Below are positions 1-6,926 of a DNA stretch of 16,622 nt, one piece after another. The position numbers and the translations under genes are program-made. Where the stretch lies: the NCBI GenBank assembly GCA_035687895.1, contig DASRUE010000116.1:1-16622 (forward strand), in the 5' to 3' direction. Within the stretch, counting starts at the first letter, position 1, and each line of letters starts with the position of its first letter. The DNA comes from JAERML01 sp035687895 (GTDB lineage Bacteria; Bacteroidota; Ignavibacteria; UBA10030; UBA6906). Under the pieces are notes generated by a model, which saw only the letters and a program-made list of their open reading frames with translations, did not search any database and had not been told where the DNA came from.

Positions 1-1163
1 TTGAACCCCACGGTATCGCGCGGGAACACCTGCGCCCGGGGGACGCCATTGGCGATCGATGTCACCGTTTGCCCATTCCTCAGCGCATCCCGGTTTCTGT
101 TCTCTATCAGATAGTATTCCTGAGGACTGATGGAGACGCGGTAGATCGTGTCGGTGGGAGATACTTGAGGAGGGAGAGAGACTGCCGGAAGCGAGAGTGT
201 GTTTTCGCCAGGAGGGACAACAATGGGGTCAATCCAACCGAGCCAGTACTTTTCCCATGCCGAAGGCTCGGGAGGAAACACGCCCGCAAAGCTGAAGATC
301 GCCTGCCCGTCCATCAATCCAAACCGGCCGATACCTGAACGACCCGTGTTCGTGTCGAACAAATCGGGGAGGCCGAGGAAGTTGCCGACCGACGCGCAGA
401 GCAATCCGTTGATTCCGAGCTCGAGCAGAACATCGCCGGTGGCGGTCGGGAGTGTGCGGCTTTCCGTTTCGGGGACGACAATCGTATTCGTGATGTGAAA
501 CGCTCCACCACTCACGGGAATCCCCTGGTAGTTTTCGCCGTAGTACGAACGGAACGCACCGAGGCCAAGATAGAGCGATGGAATATCAAACGGGGTGGGA
601 TCGTAACCAAGAATGCCAACGAGGTCGATGTCCCTGCCGACACCGGCATGAAACACCACAAAGCAATCGTATTGCGAGAAATCCGTTACCCGCCCGGAAA
701 CATCCACTAACTGCCATGTGTCGCGCACAAGGTTTCCTACCGCAATGGTCGAGCCTTCCCGCGGAGGACTATACGTCTGCATGATCGAGGGGAGCGTGAA
801 GAGCGAATCCACCACAGTTGTCCGGAGAACAAGCTTTCCTTTGGAGACCTTGCGGAAATAGTTCCTTACAAACGTGAGGTGGCTCTCGACGTATTGTTGG
901 TTGCGCGGCGCCGGATCGATGATGTCCGTCGGCCCGGCAAGGGCGAACCGACCATCGCCGCTCGTGCGCGTATCGTTGTCCTGTTGGAATTGCACCATCA
1001 CTGCGAGGATATCGACGGTGTCGGGAAACACGCTGAACGGACGGGGGGATGAAAATGAGTCATCCCCTCCCGACAGTGTCGGGATCACGGGATGACTCAT
1101 CTGCTGTGCAAACAAGGAACCGGAAACAATCAGGAGCAGGAAGGAATATTTTGCCGGCGTCAT
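1..1163 (-). CDS. Secreted M6-family metalloprotease-like protein with degenerate active site (C-terminus beyond window)
   Basis: The minus-strand frame is open from ATG at 1163 to the left edge (387 codons, no stop), so the C-terminus is missing. AAGGTG lies about 5 nt before the ATG. Residues 1-19 form a signal peptide, probably cut after LFA19, so the protein is exported. The segment after it resembles immune-inhibitor-A/M6 metalloproteases: a beta-strand start (DILAVMVQF), then FVVFHAGVGRDIDL, then a GLPDLFDT...SGIGRFGLMDG block that normally follows the zinc motif HExxH. At that place the sequence reads A257-S-V-G-N261 (bases 381-395), so both His and the catalytic Glu are absent while the flanking family signature is intact. 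I infer a non-catalytic (pseudo-enzyme) fold. It lies 45 nt downstream of porV in the same direction, so it is probably co-transcribed and could be a T9SS cargo or helper. A C-terminal sorting domain, if present, would lie outside the window. M6-like fold fairly sure; role unknown. Confidence 0.75.
   Translation of the reverse strand, partial: MTPAKYSFLLLIVSGSLFAQQMSHPVIPTLSGGDDSFSSPRPFSVFPDTVDILAVMVQFQQDNDTRTSGDGRFALAGPTDIIDPAPRNQQYVESHLTFVRNYFRKVSKGKLVLRTTVVDSLFTLPSIMQTYSPPREGSTIAVGNLVRDTWQLVDVSGRVTDFSQYDCFVVFHAGVGRDIDLVGILGYDPTPFDIPSLYLGLGAFRSYYGENYQGIPVSGGAFHITNTIVVPETESRTLPTATGDVLLELGINGLLCASVGNFLGLPDLFDTNTGRSGIGRFGLMDGQAIFSFAGVFPPEPSAWEKYWLGWIDPIVVPPGENTLSLPAVSLPPQVSPTDTIYRVSISPQEYYLIENRNRDALRNGQTVTSIANGVPRAQVFPRDTVGF
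1055..1100. repeat. 46-nt nested perfect inverted repeat inside the M6-like gene
   Basis: Outer arms ATGAGTCATCCC (1055-1066) and GGGATGACTCAT (1089-1100) are perfectly complementary over 12 bp. Between them lies a second perfect inverted repeat, CCGACA-G-TGTCGG (1070-1082). In the mRNA this gives a 12-bp stem closing a 6-bp stem, with small internal loops of 3 and 6 nt. It covers codons 22-37, just after the signal peptide, where the protein sequence is probably an unconstrained linker. No T-tract follows, so it is not a typical intrinsic terminator. It could be an mRNA structure or a palindromic element inserted in frame. Confidence 0.9.
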
Positions 1164-1208
1164 GTCACCTTGCAAATCGTCAAGTCATGAGAGGGAGAAC
1201 GAGCTACG

Positions 1209-2357
1209 TTACTGTGTGCCGCCCCACCCAATCAGGAGCGAAAACCTGATCGTATCAGACAGGGGATGGTTTTCTGCTGCCGAGATGTAACTGAAATCGA
1301 ACCCGTAGATGTCATACCGGATGCCCGCACCAAAGGTCCAGAAATTTCTGTTGCCGAACGATGGGTCTTCAAAGAAATGACCGACACGGAGAGCAATCAG
1401 TCGCGGCGCACCGTACCAATACTCCATGCCCATGCTCGTGTTGATTTTCCGGAGTCCGCTGCCATCACCCCAAGCGGTGAAGATCGCCTTATATACCGGA
1501 TCGACCGACGCAGCACGGATGACGTTACCCGAGTCGTCCTTTACCTCCACGCGCCTTCGTACCAGCAGCCTGCTAAAATCGAGTGAATAGGTGAGTGAGT
1601 TGAACTCGTCTTCCATCAGTTTATAGCCAAACCCGAGACGCAGGTTTGTCGGGAGAGGGTCAGCCTGGTCCGCATCGATGTAGGTGACCTTCGGGCCAAT
1701 ATTCGAGAGGTTAATGCCGGCGCTAAACCGTTTGCCAATATCTCCGATGAGTGGGACCTCCAGTTCCGTGGGCCGGTACATAGCCGCTATATCCACGCTG
1801 ATGGTGGAGGCAATCCCTTCGCCCTGCTCCTGCTCGGTGCCGATCGGCGAGAGGGCACTATGAATGAACCGGAGGTTCATGCCTACACCGAAATCGTCAA
1901 AAACCTTGGTGGCGTATCCGGCTGTGACCGCAAACTCGAATGCCTTGAACTTTTCGATCACCGTCGGGCCGGACGAATTGGTGCGTGAGAATTCGCCAAG
2001 ATTCAGGTACGTCACGCTTGCACTTATCGTCCCGATGTCCTCGAGGCTTTGCCGGTAGTTCAGGTAGTCATAGAAGAGATCGGCCTGCTGGAATTGCGGA
2101 AGCCAGTTTGCATGCGTGATGCTGACTTCCTGTCCCGGGAGGAATGCAAGCGCGGCCGGGTTCCAGAAAATCGCCGATGCATCGTCCACGGACCCCGTTC
2201 CTGATTCACCGATGCCGCTCGCGCGTGAGTTTGGCGCAATCAGAAGAAACGGAACCGCCGATTCTCCCTGTGCACGCGCCGCCCGGGGATTGATGATCGA
2301 AATAAGCGCCAATACTGCAAGGGTGGCCGCTATCTGTCGTCGATTGGATCGAATCAT
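1209..2357 (-). CDS. porV: Type IX secretion system outer-membrane protein PorV
   Basis: PorV is a FadL-like 14-stranded outer-membrane beta-barrel that binds the C-terminal signals of T9SS cargo and carries cargo from the translocon to the PorU attachment complex. The start chosen here gives 382 aa, close to known PorV proteins (about 390 aa). Residues 1-29 are a signal peptide, positively charged at the start (MIRSNRRQ) and ending ARA29 before Gln. The mature N-terminus carries the family hallmark, AVPFLLIAPNSRASGIGESG followed by DDASAIFWNPAALAF. The rest alternates beta-strands and ends in a barrel-like strand (DTIRFSLLIGWGG). The start at 2357 is preferred over an upstream ATG at 2438 because AGGAGG lies 9 nt before it and the signal peptide begins there. 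It is 82 nt downstream of porU; the porU-porV pair is also adjacent in Porphyromonas gingivalis. Confident. Confidence 0.93.
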   Translation of the reverse strand: MIRSNRRQIAATLAVLALISIINPRAARAQGESAVPFLLIAPNSRASGIGESGTGSVDDASAIFWNPAALAFLPGQEVSITHANWLPQFQQADLFYDYLNYRQSLEDIGTISASVTYLNLGEFSRTNSSGPTVIEKFKAFEFAVTAGYATKVFDDFGVGMNLRFIHSALSPIGTEQEQGEGIASTISVDIAAMYRPTELEVPLIGDIGKRFSAGINLSNIGPKVTYIDADQADPLPTNLRLGFGYKLMEDEFNSLTYSLDFSRLLVRRRVEVKDDSGNVIRAASVDPVYKAIFTAWGDGSGLRKINTSMGMEYWYGAPRLIALRVGHFFEDPSFGNRNFWTFGAGIRYDIYGFDFSYISAAENHPLSDTIRFSLLIGWGGTQ

Positions 2358-2366
2358 GAGATACAA

Positions 2367-2372
2367 CCTCCT
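2367..2372 (-). promoter_or_regulatory. Ribosome binding site deciding the porV start
   Basis: AGGAGG reads on the minus strand at 2372-2367, 9 nt before the ATG at 2357. It selects this start rather than the in-frame ATG at 2438, which would put 27 extra residues in front of the signal peptide. Confidence 0.75.
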
Positions 2373-2439
2373 GCTGATAAATGATGACACCTTCCTGTTA
2401 CCTTTCCTCTCATACACACAGGGCACATGCCGTGCCACT

Positions 2440-5400
2440 TTATTTCACCACCGAAAGCTTGCCTATTGCCTCGCTTGAGAACCGCCCATCAGTGGTTCTT
2501 ACGATCACCTTGTAAAGATAGACACCATTGGCGAGGACGTCTCCATCGCGGTCGCGTCCGTCCCAAGGAATACGAATGAACGGATCACCTATCGTCACCG
2601 CCTCTAACGACTGGATGAGGCGTCCGGCCAGCGTGTAGACCTTCACAACCACCGTAAGGGAACTCAACTGGTTCTGTTTGAAGGTGAACGACGTCCCCCC
2701 GGCAAACGGATTGGGATAGTTCATCACGTCGGAAATCCTAAGCTGCTGGCTGGAGGCGACTTCAAACACCGCCTCGCCCGCTGCCGCGTTGTTGTGGGTA
2801 TCCCATGCCCGAACGCGGACGACGTTCCTGCCAAGAGGCAGGCCGGTCAATGGATACTGAACAGTCCCTTCCTGATAATTATCCAGCTTGCTGGAGTAGA
2901 ACTCCGTAACGTCTTTGCTTTGCGGGCTGTTGTTCACCCAGGCCTCAATCCGGTGCCCGATCCCCGACACTGAGGTGTTGATGCCGTTGGAATCGACGAG
3001 GTCCACGTACAACACCGGATCCTCGCTCACCATGTCCCCGGAGCGGAAGCTGCGGGAGTCGAGGTAGACGTTCATTGTCGGAGCAGTGGTGTCGAGCGCG
3101 GCTGTTTCCGTCCCACCAACACGTATTTTTCCCGTGTATCCTGCCCCGTCAGAGGAGGCACCGGTGAAGTACGTTACCAGCCTCCCGCGTGTGGACGAGT
3201 CCGCATACGCGATGTCCTTCGGAACAACAAAGGTGGCGCTGAATCGTCCATTGCGGACGGAGTTATCGCCCCGGTAGATTGTTCCACCGGTCAACGTGTA
3301 TGTCCAGCAGTTCGAAGTGCAACCGGTGGGGAAGTTCGCAATGGTCGCACCGCGAGTGGCATCATTGATGGTAAGAAGGAGGCTCCCCTGGAATGAGGAG
3401 TCCGGAAGATTGTTCTGGTCCCGGATTGTCCCCTTCACAGTGATCCGGGCAAGAGCCTTGATCTCGATCGGAAGAGAAACAGGTCTGGCAATCAGAGTCC
3501 CAGTGGTATCCATGGTAGAATCCACACGTTGCTCGTTGATGCTGTCGATGGACGCGTAGCCCGACGGATACTGAAGCCTCATGGTCGGGTCGCCCATGTA
3601 AAAGTACTTCTGGTCATTCACACTGTTGGAGCTTGACGCCTTGAAGAGGAAAATTGTGGTTGCCGGACGCTCGACCACTACCCTTCCAAACGCATCTATG
3701 ACAAAGAGACGCCGAAAAATCTGCTGATGGAAGTAGGCGTTTTGTCCGGCAAACACTTTCCGTGTCGCCGAAATGACTCCGATGGCTCCGCCACCCTGCC
3801 TGTTGATCAGTATCTCCGAACCTGTCGGTCTCGCCGGATCATCGAACTGCGAGAAGTTACACGTGGCAAGGATGAACAACGAGAGCTTGTTCGCGTTCGT
3901 CAGCTGGGGGATCGATGTCTGCACATTGAAAATATTCTCATGAGCCAGCAGCGTCGGGTTTCCATGCCCGGCATAGTTGACGATCAGCACTCCTCTGTTG
4001 ATCTCATCAATGATAGCCTGATAGGCCCCCGGTTTCCGTCGGCCCTGCGACGTATTTACTGTGGGATACTCGGCGATATAGATTTTCTTCCTTTCAAACA
4101 CCTCAGGAGTGTACTTTCGGCCCTGGGCATAGAACGCTTCAGCAAGGATTTCCGCATCTTGCGAATGCAGTACACCATCGTCACCTTCTGTCGTCAATCC
4201 ATCATCTCCAATATAGAGCATTCTCATCTTCCAGGGATCCCGCGCAGAGCTTTCTTCGTAGCCAACAAGCCGGCCTATGTATGCTTCAGCCTCGGCCACC
4301 GTCCTGGACGGGATCCTCCCAGTCACCATGGATGTGTTGTTGCTGCCGAAGAGGTCAAACTTCACAAAGAAATCGTCCGTAGAGTAGCTTTCTGTCCCAT
4401 GTCGCGATTCCAGGCTCTGCCATGTCGGGACATAACTGGAACGGCCACCAAGTCTGCCTTTGTAGTCAAAGCTTCCCTGCCCGAGCATGAGCACAAAAAG
4501 TGGCCGGGGGGTCCAGGTGTCGTACGCGTACTTGAGGAAATCTCTGACCGCCGCCACGTCCGGGATGCCCCCGCCGAATTCATTGTAGATCTGATTCACA
4601 TCCACAACGATCGTACGGAGGTTACCATGAGCCGGCTGTTCGCGATACGCACGGAGCCGTTCAGCCGGGGCTCGAAATTCGGGCGTGGTGAGAATGATGA
4701 AATCGTAGCCACTGGAAATACCGTGGAGATCCTGGTTGTCCACACGTGTAATACCGGCCGGAAGCTTGAATGCGTTTGAGCCTGCCGCGCAGTATTCCGC
4801 CATTTGGCCGGCGGTTTCTGCGGCACGAAACGTATAGCTGCCCACGACACCGGTAACTCGTCGAACGTTATCGAATTGCGATACGTTCAAAATGATCGGC
4901 GATGCGAGTTGCTCGAGCCGATACTCGACAACGCCGGTCACGTCGGGAGAACGGAATCGCAAATAGTTGCCCACCGCTTCAAACCGCCGCGGGTATTGAA
5001 TCTCGATCCAGTCGTTATATCCAGTCCCTGCGACGCTGCTGGAGCTGAATGAGAAGTTGAGCTGACTTGTGTTATTCGGGAGGGTCGAAGTTCCTGTCAC
5101 CTGGGCTGTCACGGCAGTGGCATACACGTAATCGCTAATGTACGAAATCTCCGGTAACCCATGCGTGCCAAGTGTCTGTCCGTTGTCCCTCACGGTGAAT
5201 CGCGGCAGATTTTCAGAGCGCGCAACGAGCGAATACCGGTAGGTAATGATATCGCTGGGAACAAGACCGGGAAGGAAATTCACGTAGGTCCGTGAGCCGC
5301 CGGGACTGTACGATTGTCCATACCAGTCCTTGCCTGAACTGAACAGGTTCACCGTCTCCTCTTCAATGGCGATTCCATCCAGGAACTTCATCGGGATAAC

Positions 5401-6528
5401 TGTGGGATTATCGGGCAGCGACGCCTGTTCCTGCATGCGTCTTCCCGGGTTGCCACCGAACGTCAACCAGTAGTAGTTCACTTCGGAGTAGTGGTTCAGA
5501 TAATGGTTCAAAACTCCCGCCGATGGGTTGTACCTCCACCCTCTCGCGGACTTCCCGAAGAAGAGAACATAGTCGCTTGCGTTGAAACCCCCATCAGTCT
5601 CCCCTTCAACGTAGATCGCATTCTCCACAAGGTCTGCCGGTCGGGCGGCAGCAATGTTCTCCGGAACCTCAGTCCCCCCGTTTCCATAGATCTTGATCGT
5701 CCGGGGGTCAATGGCGGCCGTATTAATTCCTAACGATGCAAGGTACTGAACACTAAGGGCATACACTCCATCTTCCGCAACGGTAATTCTGTACCACTCC
5801 CCCGAGGCCAGCAGACTTGGTATGGCTGCCCTTGCGAGGCTAGGCTGACTGCCGAACTTCCATGACCGGGCAATATTGTAATTGAGCAACACATCTCTAA
5901 AGAGCAGATCGTCCTGGTTCTGCACACGGTTTGTCTTGGATGCGCCATACACCACCTCAAGAACAAGCCTCGTGTATTTTCTGACGGTCCTGGTTGATGG
6001 ATTGTACTGCAGGGGGAAGACTTGAACGGATCCGAGAAGCATGCTGCGGGTGGAACCGACGGCAGAGAGGGCGGCAACACGGGCAGGAAGGAACGCCGAG
6101 GCGCTGTACTTCTCAGGATCAACACGGTAGGTGGCCACTTCCTCCATTTCTTCGCGGACGCGGTAGTTGGGAACCGGTGCTATTACTACATTGGTAACGT
6201 CTTCGTAGTCTGCGGCAATCACCTGGACAGCGTTACCGGCTTCAGTTGGAAAGCCCAGTGGGAATGTCGCGTACCGTAAGTCCGGAGCTCCAATGGTAGT
6301 ATCCGTGTGAACGGGGATTGAACCAGGGAAGTCGAGTATCATCATGTCCATACCCCCCTCGGTGATTGTCCGCGGGGAAGAGTAGATGGGAGTGTATTCG
6401 AACACGAAAGACTGCTCGTCCGAACGAAGCACCTTGATTTGGGCCGCGGGTTCTTCTGCATACGACACAACAGCAGCGCAGCTGAGAAGGACTGCTGCAA
6501 CTCCCCGAACTCGTCTTCGCTGATCCAT
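2440..6528 (-). CDS. porU: Type IX secretion system sortase/signal peptidase PorU (C25 gingipain-like)
   Basis: PorU is an outer-membrane-associated cysteine peptidase that removes the C-terminal domain of T9SS cargo and links cargo to the surface polysaccharide; it acts with PorV. The chosen start gives 1362 aa, somewhat longer than P. gingivalis PorU. A signal peptide covers residues 1 to about 24 (MDQRRRV...SYA, then EEP). Beta-rich regions fill about 30-600. The C25 peptidase domain spans about 608-985, from YDFIILTTPEFRAP to FYMGDPTMRL. It has both catalytic residues, His855 in NYAGHGNP and Cys890 in LATCNFSQFDDP. An FlgD-like, CTD-type immunoglobulin fold ends the protein (about 1265-1354; NYPNPF, VYTLAGR, WDGRDRDG, ANGVYLYKV). 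The ATG at 6528 was chosen because of this signal peptide and TAGGAG 11 nt upstream; an in-frame ATG at 6585 lies inside a leader hairpin. It heads the porU-porV-M6-like cluster behind a long structured leader. Confidence 0.93.
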   Translation of the reverse strand: MDQRRRVRGVAAVLLSCAAVVSYAEEPAAQIKVLRSDEQSFVFEYTPIYSSPRTITEGGMDMMILDFPGSIPVHTDTTIGAPDLRYATFPLGFPTEAGNAVQVIAADYEDVTNVVIAPVPNYRVREEMEEVATYRVDPEKYSASAFLPARVAALSAVGSTRSMLLGSVQVFPLQYNPSTRTVRKYTRLVLEVVYGASKTNRVQNQDDLLFRDVLLNYNIARSWKFGSQPSLARAAIPSLLASGEWYRITVAEDGVYALSVQYLASLGINTAAIDPRTIKIYGNGGTEVPENIAAARPADLVENAIYVEGETDGGFNASDYVLFFGKSARGWRYNPSAGVLNHYLNHYSEVNYYWLTFGGNPGRRMQEQASLPDNPTVIPMKFLDGIAIEEETVNLFSSGKDWYGQSYSPGGSRTYVNFLPGLVPSDIITYRYSLVARSENLPRFTVRDNGQTLGTHGLPEISYISDYVYATAVTAQVTGTSTLPNNTSQLNFSFSSSSVAGTGYNDWIEIQYPRRFEAVGNYLRFRSPDVTGVVEYRLEQLASPIILNVSQFDNVRRVTGVVGSYTFRAAETAGQMAEYCAAGSNAFKLPAGITRVDNQDLHGISSGYDFIILTTPEFRAPAERLRAYREQPAHGNLRTIVVDVNQIYNEFGGGIPDVAAVRDFLKYAYDTWTPRPLFVLMLGQGSFDYKGRLGGRSSYVPTWQSLESRHGTESYSTDDFFVKFDLFGSNNTSMVTGRIPSRTVAEAEAYIGRLVGYEESSARDPWKMRMLYIGDDGLTTEGDDGVLHSQDAEILAEAFYAQGRKYTPEVFERKKIYIAEYPTVNTSQGRRKPGAYQAIIDEINRGVLIVNYAGHGNPTLLAHENIFNVQTSIPQLTNANKLSLFILATCNFSQFDDPARPTGSEILINRQGGGAIGVISATRKVFAGQNAYFHQQIFRRLFVIDAFGRVVVERPATTIFLFKASSSNSVNDQKYFYMGDPTMRLQYPSGYASIDSINEQRVDSTMDTTGTLIARPVSLPIEIKALARITVKGTIRDQNNLPDSSFQGSLLLTINDATRGATIANFPTGCTSNCWTYTLTGGTIYRGDNSVRNGRFSATFVVPKDIAYADSSTRGRLVTYFTGASSDGAGYTGKIRVGGTETAALDTTAPTMNVYLDSRSFRSGDMVSEDPVLYVDLVDSNGINTSVSGIGHRIEAWVNNSPQSKDVTEFYSSKLDNYQEGTVQYPLTGLPLGRNVVRVRAWDTHNNAAAGEAVFEVASSQQLRISDVMNYPNPFAGGTSFTFKQNQLSSLTVVVKVYTLAGRLIQSLEAVTIGDPFIRIPWDGRDRDGDVLANGVYLYKVIVRTTDGRFSSEAIGKLSVVK

Positions 6529-6548
6529 CAGGTCTCTCGCTCCTAAAC

Positions 6549-6577
6549 AAAAAAACCGAACGTGGAATAACATTCGG
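6549..6577 (-). terminator. Intrinsic-terminator-like hairpin in the porU leader (candidate attenuator)
   Basis: On the minus strand CCGAATGT and ACGTTCGG pair over 8 bp (one U-G wobble in RNA) around a 6-nt loop, directly followed by seven T. The T-tract ends 3 nt before the porU ribosome binding site TAGGAG (6545-6540). No gene upstream on this strand needs ending here, so it lies in the 5' leader of porU. It could attenuate porU or end a short leader RNA of about 200 nt. Confidence 0.45.
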
Positions 6578-6611
6578 CGGTACAAACAAAAATGGAGTTA
6601 CCGCCTTTTTT
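6576..6611 (+). terminator. Hairpin followed by T6 on the plus strand, overlapping the porU attenuator-like hairpin
   Basis: GGCGGTA (6576-6582) and TACCGCC (6599-6605) form a perfect 7-bp stem with a 16-nt loop, followed on the plus strand by six T (6606-6611). Read this way it could stop rightward antisense transcription out of porU before the glgA promoter. In the porU leader RNA the same bases form a hairpin just before the terminator-like one and share two nucleotides with it (6576-6577). Confidence 0.35.
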
Positions 6612-6658
6612 CATCACCATTCGAACTTAAAGGATGCCCCACATTCTCTCTCACCTCA

Positions 6659-6687
6659 ACACAAGAACTGCACTGCGTTCCTTGTGT
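6659..6687 (-). other. Stem-loop in the porU leader
   Basis: ACACAA-G-GAAC and GTTC-TTGTGT (minus strand) pair over 10 bp with one bulged G around an 8-nt loop. It lies about 60 nt inside the predicted porU transcript. No T-tract follows. I do not recognise it as a known riboswitch class. Confidence 0.4.
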
Positions 6688-6751
6688 CTAAACCTTTAAG
6701 CGAACGACTCTATAGGCTGAACTCCAGATCATTTCGTTGAGAAATCCTGAT

Positions 6752-6782
6752 CAAATATAGAAATTGAAGCGTAGATTGTCAA
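6752..6782 (-). promoter_or_regulatory. Promoter of porU
   Basis: The minus strand reads TTGACA (6782-6777), 17 nt, then TATATT, a textbook sigma-70-type promoter. The same bases also fit the Bacteroidota consensus TTG-N20-TAnnTTTG exactly (TATATTTG at 6759-6752). It is the best promoter match I saw in the window. Confidence 0.6.
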
Positions 6783-6849
6783 GATAATTTCTCGTGAAGT
6801 TTTCTGTCACCGTTATCATCGAGATGATGGGGAGTCGTTTCAGAGGTGG

Positions 6850-6880
6850 TTGATTATCACTGCCGAAAGTATTAGATTTA
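6850..6880 (+). promoter_or_regulatory. Candidate promoter of glgA
   Basis: TTG (6850-6852), 20 nt, then TAGATTTA (6873-6880) matches the Bacteroidota consensus TTG-N20-TAnnTTTG except for the last base, with the same spacing as the divergent porU promoter. Transcription would start about 40 nt before the glgA ATG. The motif is short, so this is a candidate only. Confidence 0.35.
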
Positions 6881-6926
6881 CTCACTTTATGATGCACGAG
6901 CCCCCCTGTTTCACATCCGGGTCAGC

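Larger units (their letters stand above)
6529..6745 (-). promoter_or_regulatory. porU: Long structured 5' leader of porU
   Basis: If transcription starts about 7 nt after the -10/-7 element at 6752-6759, the porU mRNA begins near 6745 and has a leader of about 215 nt. The leader contains the stem-loop at 6659-6687, the GGCGGTA/TACCGCC hairpin, the terminator-like hairpin with U7, and the TAGGAG ribosome binding site. It also contains two very short reading frames, 6688-6732 (14 codons) and 6543-6620 (25 codons). The order is that of an attenuation leader, but the mechanism is inferred. Confidence 0.4.

Noticed and set aside
2358..2438. Longer porV start at ATG 2438
   Set aside because: It overlaps the AGGAGG of the 2357 start and puts 27 residues in front of the signal peptide.
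3727..4779. A 350-codon plus-strand frame inside porU
   Set aside because: It is antisense to the C25 peptidase domain of porU, whose family motifs are unmistakable. Its translation is low-complexity and rich in Arg/His with no domain or signal peptide.
6529..6585. Longer porU start at the in-frame ATG 6585
   Set aside because: That ATG lies inside the leader hairpins and adds 19 residues before a normal signal peptide. The ATG at 6528 has a TAGGAG 11 nt upstream.
6815..6828. Dyad ATCATC-GA-GATGAT between the divergent promoters as an operator
   Set aside because: Arms of 6 bp are expected several times by chance in 16 kb. The location is suggestive but not enough.
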